From Craspedostauros australis (lineage: Eukaryota > Bacillariophyta > Bacillariophyceae > Mastogloiales > Achnanthaceae), in the NCBI GenBank assembly GCA_026770025.1, contig JAMXDE010000023.1:124001-188000 (forward strand): a stretch of DNA of 64,000 nt, in the 5' to 3' direction. Below the pieces are notes generated by a model. That model saw only the letters and a list, made by a program, of their open reading frames with translations. It was not told where the DNA came from and searched no databases. Both the position numbers and the translations under genes were made by a program. Positions 40,102-52,231 of this stretch are shown one piece after another (the stretch's first letter is position 1; each line of letters opens with the position of its first letter).

Positions 40102-42382
40102 TTAGCGCTGCGTCATGAGCAGACTGAGCTTCGACTTTGGATCCTTCAGCAGCTTCGATGGTTTGCCAGTCTCTGCTATCGTGCCATCCTCCAACACCGC
40201 AACGCTGTCTGCAAGTTCCAAGGTCCTGGTGTTGTGCGTGATGACGACCAAGGCGGTCTTGCGCGTCCTGCAGGTGCCGATGGCATCAACCACGGTCGAC
40301 GCGCCTTCCAGATCCAGTGCGGACGACGGTTCATCCATCACGAGCACGGCAGGATTGGCCAGGAAGGCACGGGCCAACTCGATCCGTTGACGCTGACCAC
40401 CCGACAATCTGCAACCGTTGCGCCCGACCACAAAGTCCATACCTCCTTCGATGTTGGCGATGAAGTTGTCGCAATCGGCGCATTTCAAGGCGTCGGAAAT
40501 CTCCGCGTCAGTGGCGGTGGGGTTGCCGTACGTGATGTTGTCGCGGATAGAGATGTTGAAAAGGGCAGGTTGCTGCTGCACCACCTTGACGATGTTGGAC
40601 GATGACTTGGCGTCCTCCATGCAATCTGCAAGCGATATCGACTCTCCTTTCACCTTCAATTCGACACTTCCTGTGGTGGGCTGGTATAGGCCCGCCAGGA
40701 TGTAAGCCATGGTGGACTTGCCCGATCCGTTCTTTCCCACCAATGCAACGACTTCGCCACGCTTTGCTTCCAGCGAGACATTCCGCAGAACTGTCTTCTG
40801 CGCATTGTTCTGGTAGTGGAATCCAACGTTGGAAAGCGACATGCTCTCGACATCCGTCGCAACGACTGTTTTGTTTTTGGCAGCTGCTTCCGAAGTTTTG
40901 TTTATGCCGTCATCCACATCATCCGGTTGGTTGGTATCGACATCGACCTCATCATCTTCCATCAATCGACACAGTCGCACGGCAGAGTCCAGACCTCTGG
41001 AATAGTCACCAATCGCCTTCACGACGCCGGCAGTGCCCAAAGCCAACAGGAAGGAGTACGTTCCGAAGCTGACCAAGTCACCGTGACGCATCTTGCCATC
41101 CTTGACGGACCTGCCACCAGAGTAGAGAATGCCGCACAGCGCCATGGAGGACAGAGAGAACATGGTGCCCATGGAGATGCCGTTGGCCAGCGACGACTTT
41201 TTGCCCAACCCCACGACCACGTCCTGGATTGCTGTGTACGTCTGCGTCTCATCCGATTCTCTACCGCAGGCCTTGACGAGCGCCAGATGTTCCAGGCGTT
41301 CCTCCACGAATGTGGCGGCCTTGATCGCTGCCTCCTCCTCGAGGGCCATCACTTTCTTGACGTACTTTCTCGTGACCAACACGATGGTTCCCACCACGGG
41401 TGCGAGTCCCAGCGAAAGCACGACGAGGGAAGGATTGAGCATGAGCATGTGGTAGGTGCCGAAGGCGCACGAGCTCGACGACCTTATGAGGCTCGCGAGC
41501 GTGCCCGTGACCGTCTTGGCGACCATGCCGACGTCCTCCTTCAGCACGTACCCGATTGCTGTCGGCGATAGTCCCGCCGATGGTGTCTCGATCGCTGTCT
41601 GTTCCTCCTTGGCGTCTTTGCTACCCGTTGCCGCTGTGGTGTTGCCATTCATGTTGCTGTGGAATGTTTTGGCGCCGACGACAGCCTCCTGCGATGCTCC
41701 GGAGACCAAAGAATGATCGCTCTGCGTTTGGAACCATTCAAAGCTCTTGCCCGTGATGAGCTTGGAGAAGATCTGGATTTTGAGTCTGGATGCGATGCCA
41801 CCTTCGGCGCGGTTGAGCATCATGGTTCGGATCAAGCTGCACGTCCCACCGGTCAGGCTGATGATGAAGATGCTTTCCACCAGCGATGATGGCGGTGATG
41901 ACGACAGCGATGTCGTTGATGGTTTGGATTGATCCATCAACCTCCCGAGAAGCCGTGGGACGGCTGCAAATGGTCGTGATGGTTGCGATGGACACAGAGA
42001 TATAGAAGAAGCAGAGATATGGCAGAAGCAGACAGATAAAGTGTGAGCATATGGTGTCCTTGCTGACTGTGCTGTCAATGCATTACGTGCAATTGTGTAA
42101 CCATCAGCAGAGCCCTGCCCCAGCCCAGCATGGCTTATCAACACATCGTACGATCGTGTAATGCGTACCTTGATTGCAGTACGATGATCCGATCATTGCC
42201 GCAGAGCCAACCAGCAACGTCGTCCCTTCAATCCATGCCTGCTGCGACAACATCTTTCGTGCCCTCTTGCGGATTTCAGCATTGGCCTTGCCATCCTTCT
42301 TTTTCTTATCTGCCTTGCTGGACACCATCTTGATAATGCTTGCTTGCTTCCTTTCTTCGTTGATTTTGCCAAGCTGCGTCAC
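40102..42382 (-). CDS. ABCB-type half ABC transporter, two exons
   Basis: ATP-driven exporter half-molecule (one membrane domain, one ATPase domain) that would work as a dimer. Exons are 42382-42169 and 41963-40102; the donor is GTACGC, the acceptor TTTGCAG, and phase 1 agrees, giving about 692 residues. Met at 42328 (MVSSKADKKKK) is an alternative start. Exon 1 holds a Lys-rich tail and the beginning of helix 1. The membrane domain has the TAP/MDR-type IASRLKIQIFSKLITGKSFEWF coupling region. The ATPase domain has all motifs: Walker A GKNGSGKST, Q-loop VVQQQPALF, signature RLSGGQRQRIELARAF, Walker B VLVMDEPSSALD, and H-loop VITHNTR. Spacer loops rich in Asp/Thr (DVDTNQPDDVDDG) lie between the domains. 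The substrate and membrane are unknown. Confidence 0.92.
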
Positions 42383-43753
42383 GCCGTCTTCAAGAGAGTT
42401 CGTTCAACAGCCCCCTTTCGTCGATGGCTCTGGCATCCGCAGGATGTGATGCGGGATGGTTCGAGTTTGAGTCTGAGTTCGAATCTGAGCTTGTTGGTGA
42501 TGATGGAGCAAAAGAAAGAACCCTTTGGTTTCAGCGCACGTGTTTTGGTGGAGGAGAATTGGCGGTCGTCGCGTCATTAAAGTGGATACTACATATAGAT
42601 TGCCGCACCTCCTAAAACACGTCACGATGAAGAGATGTGGTACACGAATGAGAAAAGGGACTATTGAAGTGCCACGCAGGGCGCCGGTTGTGAAGAAATG
42701 GGCCTGAACCAAAGTGTGGAACGAAACGAACACAAAGAATCCTCGGCGTTGCTTCCTTGTTGTGTTGTGTGCTGTTGTGGGAGACGCTTGATCCAAACCT
42801 GCACGGAATTCTCATGACAAAGAAGGATCGCTTCATCACAAAAGAAGGAAAGGAACAAACAGAAAACCGTGATGGGTGTGAGCAGTAGCGACTGATTGTG
42901 GTTGTGATTGTGGTTGTGATTGAGGATCCATCGCGCAGCAACAGAAGAAGTCTGCACAGAGAGAACTCCGCTACGCATCTGCGCTTTGATCCATTTCTCG
43001 TGTCCCCAGAGAGACTTTCTCTTGTGTGGCGAGAACACAAGATCAGGAACAGGAACAGGAACAGTAGCAGGAAAGCGAGAAGGGGAAGAAGTCCATTGCA
43101 TCGAAGGCAGCAGTGTTGCAGCGAAGGAATTGATTGCTGAGAGACTGCCGGAGATTGCAAGACGCCGGAGTCACTCTACCTGCACTCTGTTCTCCCGCAG
43201 TTGCAACTGGGTTTGCACCTCATTCGAAGGGTGGAGGCGAAAGGTACGATCTGCGAGATGGCTTTGGGAGAACTGTTTCTCCATGGTCTGGCTTCCCCAA
43301 CACCCGACCCGACACCATCCACCAGGAGAAGATCTGAAGCAATAGCAAAGGACGATTGCTTGTTCTCCTCTGGACTGAATCCTTTCGGAGACGAATCAGC
43401 ATGTCTGAGTGTGCCGCAGCCTGACACAGAGTGGCGGGAACTGATTCCTACCATAGATCGTACCACTCGCAGTGCAGGCCATGTGACTTCCATGCGGCTT
43501 CCATGTGACTTGTATTAATACCATCGCAACACAACGCGACAGAACACAACGCAATGCTCCAGATGGATTCTCAATTCCTCTGCTGCTCCTGCCCTTCATC
43601 ACATCTCTCGATGACGTGTCTTTGACGACGTCCGTTTGATCGTCGTGGTGATTGAGTGCAATACCAATACGGTCTCATCGCACCACATCTACCATACCGC
43701 CACCATTCAACACTCCACAGTCGGCACTCGACAATCGACACCTGCAGAGGACC
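42383..43753. other. divergent intergenic region (ABC transporter / RNF10-like)
   Basis: A 1.37-kb region holding both promoters. There are short local repeats: gattgtggttgtg near 42896-42920, caggaa units near 43042-43063, and a near-duplicate of ttccatg(c/t)g(g/a)ctt at 43488-43510. No domain-bearing frame is seen. Confidence 0.5.
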
Positions 43754-45976
43754 ATGGGAAGGAGGAACAGATCATCGTCGCATTCTGCGTCGGAGTTGCT
43801 CAACTTCCACTTCAGCAAAAGCGTGCCACCTCAAACACCGAATCCATCCGGCAGCTCCAACTCGCAGCGTCACGATCATGGCCGCAACAACAACTCGCGA
43901 GGCCAACGCAAGAACAAGCGTCATCAGCAGCAGCGCTATCAGAGGTCAGCCCAGGATCGGGCCTCCGCAAGACGAACCGCCAAGAATGGGATGTTCTACC
44001 TCCATTCCTCGGCCGACCATGCCTTCATCCTCACAAGGCAACGGCCTGACAAGACCGGCCATCACACGTACTCTTTCTCCGGCTGCGACGATCCCGTCTC
44101 ATGGGACAGCGTCCGGGCGGTCACGCAGATAGTCCAAGTCAAGCCAGCGAAGGCCGCTGCCAGCGCCGCTGCGTCCGAGGATCACACCTCGTGTCCAATC
44201 TGCCTGGACGACTTCACTTGCCCCAGAATCACCAAATGTGGCCACGCCTTCTGCCTGCCTTGCATTCTGCGCCACAACCAATCCTCGTACGAGATCAACC
44301 CTTACACCCACGTCAAGTGTCCGTGCTGCGGCATCCCCCTCATCACCAACGATCTCAAACCTGTCACGTTCCGCACCGTCGATACCAAAGTCGTTGGAAG
44401 CCATATACGGCTCAAGAAGCTTCACAGACACCGGGAATGCCCCGCCCCGTACCTGCCATTGCCAGACGCGAAGGCGCACGGCAACCCGCACACCGCGCCC
44501 TGCACGACAGATGGCGATTCCATATATTCCAGATTCAACTACGTCGACCCGCACAGCCACCAGCAGCGCCTGTCCGACGAACACAGCGATCTGACCGCCG
44601 CAGCCACGGAACTGTCCAGAAACAACTGCTCCTACGCTGCGGTGGAATTGACATTCGTTGCTCTTGCCTTGGAGATCGTCGATTTAGAACGCGCCCGCGC
44701 GGCTTCCGAATGCGACGCCGAGATCCGCGACATGAATCGTTTCAAGCAGCCGACGTCCGGCATGTACTTGAAGCAATCGCCCGCTTTGGTGCCCAATATT
44801 GTGGAAGCCGACGCGGCGTCGGAACCCAACGAGGTTTGCAAGGTGGACATGGATGAAGTGCGCAATGCGCTGGCCGAAATTGACGAAGCAAAAGCAAAGG
44901 AGGAAGTGAGCTTGAATGCCAGCTTCTCGCAAAGCGCGGGAGCCGGTTCCGTTTCTGAATCTGCATGCGACGACACTTCCGATGTCAAGGAGAGAGAGTC
45001 GAAACCACGCAACAGCAAAAACACTGCCCCGTCATCCATGTACCTCTCGCCCGACTCCGTTCTATTTTACCAATCCGAAGATGGACAGCTCGTCTTTCTG
45101 AATGGATTCAATGTAACATGTTTGCTTGCGGAATTCACAAAACTGCCACCGCAGGACAGCTGCAGCGGTGACGATGCGCATGACACCGAATCGATGGCAG
45201 CGTCTAAGCCATCGGCGAAGAAGACAGCGCAGGCTCCGCCGCTGCCCGACTACATCGAGGGCAACATCGTGGAAGTCGAAACGATCCATCTAACCCCCGA
45301 GGCTCGACGGCGGCTGTCCTTCCTCTCTCACTTGCCGCTATACACGGACGTGACGATGGTCGAGCTTGATCTCGGTCGTGTCCTGAGCAATGTCACGAAG
45401 AAAAAGTTCAGCGCCGAATTCGCAAAACGCAAGAAAAAACGGAACATGAAGAAGGACGCCGAAAAGAAGGCAGATCGAGAGGCCAAGGAAAGGGAAGCCA
45501 AGCTAGTGGAGGAGCGCAAGGCGAGGATCCAGACCATCGATCCCAACGACACCTTCTTCCGGCATGCCGCGGCTGCGTCGATGGAGGATATGGGCGATTT
45601 CAATGCCCTCTTCCCGACCAACGACGTGGCAGAATATCACCAGGCAAGCAGCGGCAACAGCGCAACCGCAGCTGCTGGTGGTGCCAATCATCTGCACAAT
45701 CATCCTGGATCCCATGATCTGCTCAACTTCTCCCAGGCCGCAAGAGGGGTGGTCGTTACGCAAAGCGTCGATGACTTTCCAACGCTGGGAACCTCGTCGG
45801 CTGCCCCTGCGACACAACCAAGGACTTCGGGATGGGGCGCTCCCGCATCGGCAGCAGCCACACGGCCAGCACCAGTGAAGGCGCCAGGCGGAGGACGCAA
45901 AGGCAAGGGCAAGAAGAAGAAAGGTGGGCAAAAGATGGTTCTATTCAGTACCGGCGGACAACGAGGATCAGGTTGA
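43754..45976 (+). CDS. RNF10/Mag2-type RING E3 ubiquitin ligase
   Basis: Predicted E3 ligase; RNF10 in animals and Mag2 in yeast ubiquitinate small-subunit ribosomal proteins of stalled initiation complexes. I start at ATG 43754 (ACCATGG context; 740 residues). The N-terminal SELLNFHFS motif matches the family's LLNF box, followed by a basic Gln/Arg/Asn stretch, then HAFILTRQRPD and DDPVSWDSVRAV, which parallel RNF10's region before the RING. The C3HC4 RING starts at Cys147: CPICLDDFTCPRITKCGHAF, CLPCIL and CPCCGIPL. After it come the conserved DLKPV and the long family C-part with LTPEARRRLSFLSHLPLYTDV and VELDLGRVL. A Lys-rich coiled stretch, a Phe-rich DFPTLG motif (near residue 675) and a Gly/Lys tail close it. 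No intron is seen. Confidence 0.9.
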   Translation: MGRRNRSSSHSASELLNFHFSKSVPPQTPNPSGSSNSQRHDHGRNNNSRGQRKNKRHQQQRYQRSAQDRASARRTAKNGMFYLHSSADHAFILTRQRPDKTGHHTYSFSGCDDPVSWDSVRAVTQIVQVKPAKAAASAAASEDHTSCPICLDDFTCPRITKCGHAFCLPCILRHNQSSYEINPYTHVKCPCCGIPLITNDLKPVTFRTVDTKVVGSHIRLKKLHRHRECPAPYLPLPDAKAHGNPHTAPCTTDGDSIYSRFNYVDPHSHQQRLSDEHSDLTAAATELSRNNCSYAAVELTFVALALEIVDLERARAASECDAEIRDMNRFKQPTSGMYLKQSPALVPNIVEADAASEPNEVCKVDMDEVRNALAEIDEAKAKEEVSLNASFSQSAGAGSVSESACDDTSDVKERESKPRNSKNTAPSSMYLSPDSVLFYQSEDGQLVFLNGFNVTCLLAEFTKLPPQDSCSGDDAHDTESMAASKPSAKKTAQAPPLPDYIEGNIVEVETIHLTPEARRRLSFLSHLPLYTDVTMVELDLGRVLSNVTKKKFSAEFAKRKKKRNMKKDAEKKADREAKEREAKLVEERKARIQTIDPNDTFFRHAAAASMEDMGDFNALFPTNDVAEYHQASSGNSATAAAGGANHLHNHPGSHDLLNFSQAARGVVVTQSVDDFPTLGTSSAAPATQPRTSGWGAPASAAATRPAPVKAPGGGRKGKGKKKKGGQKMVLFSTGGQRGSG

Positions 45977-46447
45977 GGCGGGTTAGACCACTGCCGTCGC
46001 GGAGTTGAGTGGACACGCTCTGATGGAGGTGCGTGGTTGGCCTTTGGTGGCGAATCCTCGGTGGTATTCCATTCGGCGCTGTTCTGACCAACCTACCTGC
46101 TTCCCAACACTTTTTATTCATGACGAAGTTAACACATAATACAACAATAGCAATAACACAACAACAACAACAACAACAACAACAAATAAATAAACATGAA
46201 CTTGGCATGACATACCGTTGTGCGCCTACAAGTACGTGTGGAGAGGAGGGTGATGTGACGCTCCAGTCCTCATTGTTCGTACATGTCCTGCCACAAATCC
46301 TCGTACACACGTCGAAACAGCCGAAGAACCACAAAATCCAAAAAGATCCAAAGATCGCTTCTTGAACCAATCCTCCACAAAATCACAGAGTCAGCTTCGT
46401 CATATCTGCAGTACGACTCATACATACTGACAAACCACAAGAGGACG
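45977..46447. other. intergenic region with CAA microsatellite
   Basis: Between two plus-strand genes. It holds the CAA repeat and a frame that runs into the methyltransferase but is judged leader. No gene. Confidence 0.5.
46158..46186. repeat. CAA trinucleotide microsatellite
   Basis: About nine uninterrupted CAA units followed by two AAAT units, about 260 bases before the methyltransferase start. Confidence 0.9.
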
Positions 46448-47217
46448 ATGGATCAGCGAGAGGCTCCGTCGGCGATGGCTGCGACAACAAAGACGACACA
46501 CAACGATCACTCGCTGCCGTCGTATCTTTGCTTGGTGCCACGGGGATTGCAACACGTGGTGTCTTCGGTTGTGCACGAACGACTGTCGCCAGCGTATCAG
46601 GTCCATGTGGACTTGCTGGGTGAGAGCGATGAGAGAAACGACGCCGTCCTCTCCGCCACAACCCAGAAGATAAATGCGAAACGGGATAAGCGCGTGCGCA
46701 AGATGAAGATGAAGCAGGCAAAGGCATCCGCGAAGGCGCCGGATTCTGCTGCAGTTTCCAACGATGCGAACAACACGTTCTGCGACCGTCCTGTTGGTTC
46801 CATCATGATGAAGTCTTCCGAGCTGGATTGCCAGAAGGCTGGTTGCGAATCAGCAAAGGCCCGCGAGACGGACAAAGATGATTCGATGGAAGTTGAAATG
46901 CATGTGGACGCTGTGCCCACGCAGAATCCGACGGCAACGTCAGCACAGACAGGATCCAAGCAACCCACTGTGCATGATGAAGAAGTGCATGTCGGGATTG
47001 GTTATCATCGCGATGGACGACACATTTGGAGCCAGGCAGGACAGCTCAATGGATCTGTCTGGTACAAGCTGCAGACGGACGCACCTGTCAAGGTCGTCGC
47101 CAAACTGCGCTGCTTCGGTCCATTGCTGGCTCTTGTATCGGCCACTTCGGCGCAGGCAATGAGGCTAGGACCGCACGCGAACCTCGAAGATGCTTGCACG
47201 GACCTGGTCGGTTGGAT

Positions 47218-47250
<33 letters not shown>

Positions 47251-48586
47251 TGATCAGTACACGGCGAATTTCGAATCCGCAGTGCGTCTGTGGGCGCAGC
47301 ACGCAACCCAGACATGGAATAGGCACGACCTGCGTTCACAATCAAGGGAAGGGGCGGACATCAAGGATGACAATACCGAGATGGATGATGCGAAGGATTT
47401 CATCGACTACAAGAAGCGCCATGAAGCAGGCTCCGTAGCGTATCGATTGTCATGCTTGCGATCCGGATCGAGCGGCAGAAGCAGTCGGAGCGCGAACAAG
47501 TACCGCTACACAAGGCAAGAGTTGCTGACGAGGATGCTGGACAATGGCCTCGTCCCGCAATCCTATCAATCCAAGTGGAAGGTGGACCTGACGCAGTACG
47601 ACGTGGAGGTGCTGCTCCTGATCCTCAACCGCAGCATGGTCGCGGTGGCGCTGAGTCTGAGACCCTACCAGCTGCGTAGCGCAACGTCGTTTTCCAACGG
47701 CTCGCTGCCTCCGGATTTGACAGATCCGTACATTGGCGGTGACATTCTGTCTGGTCTGGTTCGGCTGCGGCCCACCACCGCGCATCTGCTATTGAAACTT
47801 GCCAACGTCCAACCAGGCGATATCGTTCTGGATCCGTGTGCAGGAATCGGAACGATACCGCTCGAGATAGACCATCACTACTTCGATGGCGCGCGAAGGG
47901 CCATCGGTCTTGGCGGTGATCTTGTGCTTGGGAGCGGCACAACGATCGATCATGCGGCCATGCAGCTGCTGGCTGCATCGAAGAGGGGCAACAACGCAGC
48001 AGCAATGGGAAGGGAACACGTCGACAACCTCGTTGGCTGGGATGCTTCATTGCTGCCCATCCGCACCGGAAGCGTGGATGTGGTCGTCACGGATCTGCCA
48101 TTCGGGCAGTCATGCCTTTCTGCCGTGGCCCTGACCAACTTCCTTCCCCTCGTCTTCCTGGAGATGGCGAGGGTGTTGGCACCATCGGCTGCGTCGGCTT
48201 CGTCGTTGCCATCGCGGGCGGTGTTGCTGTGCGGATCGAATCACGAGGTCGTCATGGAAGCGCTGGCCGCCAGTCAGCGACATTGGAAGCTGCCCTACGC
48301 ATCCATTCTCCCTGTCAATATTACTGGCATCCTCACTTGGGTGTTTGTGATCGAACGCAATGGAGTGGAATTCGAACCGTCCATTACCAACCATGTCGAA
48401 CGCGTCCGGAAGATGACGAAGAAGAGAGCCACAAAAGCGCAGCATGAGAAGAGTGCAAGTCACGGCCATGCGAAGAGCAATAATAACAAGGGTAAGAAGG
48501 ATGTGAGGAGAGGGAAGGATGGTACGGAGGGTGCAAGCGATCTCCGGGGGAATCAACTAAAAAAGAAGAAGCGGATCCAGCATTGA
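46448..48586 (+). CDS. THUMP-type tRNA guanine-N2 methyltransferase (THUMPD3/Trm14-like)
   Basis: S-adenosylmethionine-dependent methyltransferase likely forming N2-methylguanosine in tRNA; animal THUMPD3 works with TRMT112. I start at ATG 46448 (712 residues) because upstream codons look like leader. The N-terminal half is the THUMP-like region, interrupted by a Lys-rich part (KINAKRDKRVRKMKMKQ) and low-complexity inserts; it includes GIGYHRDGRHIW-type strands and a run of about ten Gln (47218-47250). The catalytic domain has RPTTAHLLLKLANVQPGD, motif I DPCAGIGTIPLE (from residue 462), and motif IV DLPFGQ at about 549, the form used by THUMPD3. The C-tail is very basic (KKKRIQH). Function is inferred from the motif pair and overall order. 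Confidence 0.86.
47218..47250 (+). repeat. CAG repeat encoding polyglutamine
   Basis: About ten CAG codons in the N-terminal half of the methyltransferase, in frame. It is pure CAG, so it is probably length-variable. Confidence 0.9.
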
Positions 48587-49225
48587 TCGCTGGACATGAC
48601 AGTCTACGAGTTATTGAATGTAGTTTTAGCGCTCTCTCTCTCTCTCTCTCTGGAATGTTGTGATGTTGTTGGATAGAACACAGCGTACCTGGGTGGTGGC
48701 GTGGCATGAATACAACAATCCCTGTCATATAACAGGTAGAAGCACTCAAGACTGCTGCTCCCTGCCCATGCCCTGATCGACGACAGCAGCCTGTTTCGTC
48801 CGGTGCACTCCAACTCTGGTGTGCCAAACCGCACGTAGTTTCGGTTTATTCACCTCGTCACGGAGGCTATTTGTGTGATGTTCGCGCTCGCCCACCCCTT
48901 TGGAAATTTAGCGATTGTGATGCCGCGCTGGTGGCGCCAAATTCGAGGTTTCGCGTCGCATTTTCTGATTCTTCGTTTCGCTCCAGAGTTTTGGCAAACG
49001 AATGACGATAACAGGAAGTATTAGTTTGGACACATCCGCTCCGCCACTTTCACACACAGAGAGCAACATCATCCGCGACAACAACACACTCATTGCATTC
49101 TGATTGAAGGCGTCACTTTTTGTGATCCATTGCATTGCATGTTGCTGGCTACTCCATCATCTGCTCCACAGAGTCAAGAAGGAAGGAAGAAAGGAAGGAG
49201 AGTGCTCTGCAGGGACATCCATCCC
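48587..49225. other. intergenic region and probable DGD leader
   Basis: Contains a CT microsatellite at about 48632-48652 after the methyltransferase stop. An in-frame ATG at 49139 could extend the next gene by 29 residues. Nothing else is supported. Confidence 0.5.
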
Positions 49226-51648
49226 ATGAGCAGCAACATCCAATCGGTGACCGTTGAGGCGGACGGTTCGATTTCAGTGCAAGAATCTGACGAACACAGC
49301 AGCCTCGATAGTTCCAACAACTCCATCGCCGATGGTCGTGTCAGTAGTGCCAATACTCGTACAGCGTTGCAACATCCAACCGCAGGCGCCAATACTGACA
49401 GCGACACTGCGATCCCCACCGACCTGCGTGACAAGATCAAGCGAATTGCCGTGGTGACGACGGCTTCCTTGCCATGGAGAACCGGGACGGCAGTCAATCC
49501 GCTTGCGAGAGCGTTGCATCTATCGAGAGGGCGCAAGGCAGGCCATGTCACGCTCGCTATTCCGTGGCTGGCCACGCCGCAAGAGCAGGCCAAAGTGTAC
49601 GGCAGCGGCACATCGATGCCCTTCTTCGAAACTCAGGCGGATCAGATAGAATGGATACGTGAATACTGTTCCGAACGGATGGGTTGCGCAGGTGAGTGGC
49701 CGTATTTGCGTGGAGTATAGTACTCTTCTGACTCTACCAAAATTCATATTCAAACCTATAACATGTCCATGCTCACATTCACATTCCATGTTGCTCTCCT
49801 CGAATCGACTCAACTCGACCCCAAACTATTTCATTTCCATTGGCTCCAACAGATGAAGCAAAGGACATAGAATTCCTGTTCTATGAAGCAACCTTCAACG
49901 ACTCCTTCGGTTCCATCTTCGCGACGGAGGACATCTGCTCGTTGATTTCCACGGAGAGTGCCGACGTCGTCATCCTCGAGGAGCCTGAGCATCTCAATTG
50001 GTTCCGCGTGCCACCCACCATGGAAGCGGAGAAAGGCGAGGACACACCAGGGCCAGTCAAATCGCAATCGCATCTGGGTTGGACGGCGAAGTTTCCCTAC
50101 GTCATTGGCATCCTTCACACGAACTACGCGGCCTACGTCAACCAGTATGGCTACAGCACCGTCATTGCGTCGGCCGCGGTCGACGTCTTCAGCAAGTTGG
50201 TGGTGCAGGCCTACTGCCATCGGTTGATCCGTCTCAGCGCCACGCTGCCCTGCTTCGATCCCGCCAAGGAGGTGACGTCCAACGTTCATGGCGTGCGAGA
50301 TGAATTCCTGCAGTCGGAATCGACCGAGGCAAACAGACAGCCCAACACCGCCGTCAGCACCAACGTGATGAGCAATAAAAGCAATAATGGCAACAGCGGC
50401 GGCACTGCTGATACAGGCGACAGCAACGACAACGACAACAGTACGACCAACGGAGACAGCAATGGCAGCAACAGTCTGTACCCAATCTACTTCATTGGCA
50501 AGATCATCTGGGCAAAGGGCTTTGGACAGTTGCTGCACCTCCAGGAGAGTTACCGCGCTCGGACTGGCGAGTACTTCGGGATGGATGTGTACGGGTCCGG
50601 CAAGGATGAGAATGCAATTCGCAGGGCATTCTTTGGACGTGTCGGTCGTCGGCGCAAGGCGAAGGTCCACAAGGATTGCAACAGCATCATCAGTAACGGC
50701 AGCGGCGACGCAGAAAGTGGCGACGGCAGTTCGGACAACAGCAGTGACGGTTACGACGGCAAGCGAGCCAGCAGATCGATGACATCCAAGCAGGATCAAG
50801 CAGCAGCTGCCGTGTTCGAGGCACCATCGATCCGACAGAAGATAAACAGCCACCCGCTGCACGATGACACCCCTTTGCTGATACCTGCGATGGACACCTC
50901 CACAGCGACAACCGCCACGATGACTACAACGACGACGACAAGCCAGAATCAGGCGTCGATGGAAGGCAGTACCGCAGACCACGATCTGGATCCTCAACCA
51001 CTCCTCGTGGTGAGCGAATCATGGAACGAGTCCGTCCAGTGCGCTTCCGTCGCCACCGATGCCATCAAGCAAATAGCAACCGACGTCGTCACGGTGGGGA
51101 TGAAGATTGGATTCCGTGAGGGCGAATCGAAGGAACCGACAGTGTCCAAAACGGATCTCCTGTTCGATCCCCCTGCATCACGCTTCGAACTGCGATACGT
51201 GGCGTTGCCGGCGAAATTCCACGGCGTCAAGGATCATGCGATGTTGCGTGAAATGCGCCAGCACAAGATCTTCCTCAACATGTCTGAGACGGAAGTGCTT
51301 TGCACCACGACAGCCGAGGCACTCGCGATGGGCAAATTCGTCATCATCCCCAACCACAAATCCAACACCTTCTTTGAACAATTCTCCAACTGCCTGACCT
51401 TCTCGTCGCATGACGAGGCGATCGATTGCATCGAATGGGCGTTGCAGAATGAGCCAAAGCCTCTCTCGGTGAACGAGACGAGGTGTTTGTCGTGGGAAGG
51501 TGCGATGGAGAGGCTGTACGACGTGTCCACGCTGACGACTGCGCAATACGACCAGATCACCGAGACCGACCACAAGTTGGTGAACTTCCACATGGAAACG
51601 ATGAAGAACGGGCTCATGTTACAGAATCTGTTTTGCGCTGGCGACTGA
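49226..51648 (+). CDS. digalactosyldiacylglycerol synthase (DGD-type GT4 glycosyltransferase), two exons
   Basis: Makes DGDG from MGDG and UDP-galactose at the plastid envelope, a main thylakoid lipid. Exons are 49226-49691 and 49853-51648 (donor GTGAGT, acceptor ACAG, phase 1), giving 753 residues; ATG 49139 is an alternative start. Diagnostic DGD segments: VVTTASLPWRTGTAVNPLAR (from residue 76), VVILEEPEHLNWFR, VIGILHTNYAAYV, VHGVRDEFL, YFIGKIIWAKGFGQLL, and CTTTAEALAMGKFVIIPNHK (from residue 639), with LSWEGAMERL near the end. Between IGKIIWAKGF and the C-part there are long Ser/Asn/Thr/Asp-rich inserts absent from plant DGD2, so the protein is much longer than the usual 470-residue core. 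No plastid presequence is visible, as in plant DGD2. Confidence 0.93.
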
Positions 51649-52231
51649 GGACTACACATACGAGCACAAGGACGTACAAGTACGAGTATCCGTGGGAGCA
51701 TGCAACCAAGTCAACACAGATTAGAGCACTAGGCTGTACGCATGCTTCCAATCACATCATCGAATCGAATGCTGGATGGAATGATGCTTGGGCCATTCTT
51801 CCCAACGATTGAGGATGTTCGTCTCCAGCTTCCAGCGTTGAGAAGACCTACTTATATGTATAACCTGTATGTTCGAAACAGATTGCGTTGAAGCAGGACC
51901 TACAAGGGCACGGCACCAGGAGTGTGCCGAACTCGCGCTGGAGAGTGCGGTACATGGACTACCCTACTCTATTTGTACGTTCAGCGCACTTAATATCTTA
52001 TTATACTGATGCTGTGACTCGTTCGTGTCGTTATTCGTTGTGGTGCCGCTAGTCGGGTTGCTGCTCTGGATATTGGAGCTTTTCGCATCCATCGACTCGC
52101 ATTCGCACTCGTACCAGTACTGTCCCATGGCGAGCGGTGTAGGTCTGCCGATTTCCGCAACATCACTCGATTCGTGGTGCCATCGGGATTGGAGTTACAC
52201 ATCATCGAGTTCCAGGCATACGTTCAACACT
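51649..52231. other. intergenic region, tail to tail
   Basis: Shared 3' flank of the DGD and DA1-like genes. A TACGAGTA octamer lies at 51681, 33 bases past the DGD stop codon. No gene. Confidence 0.5.
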
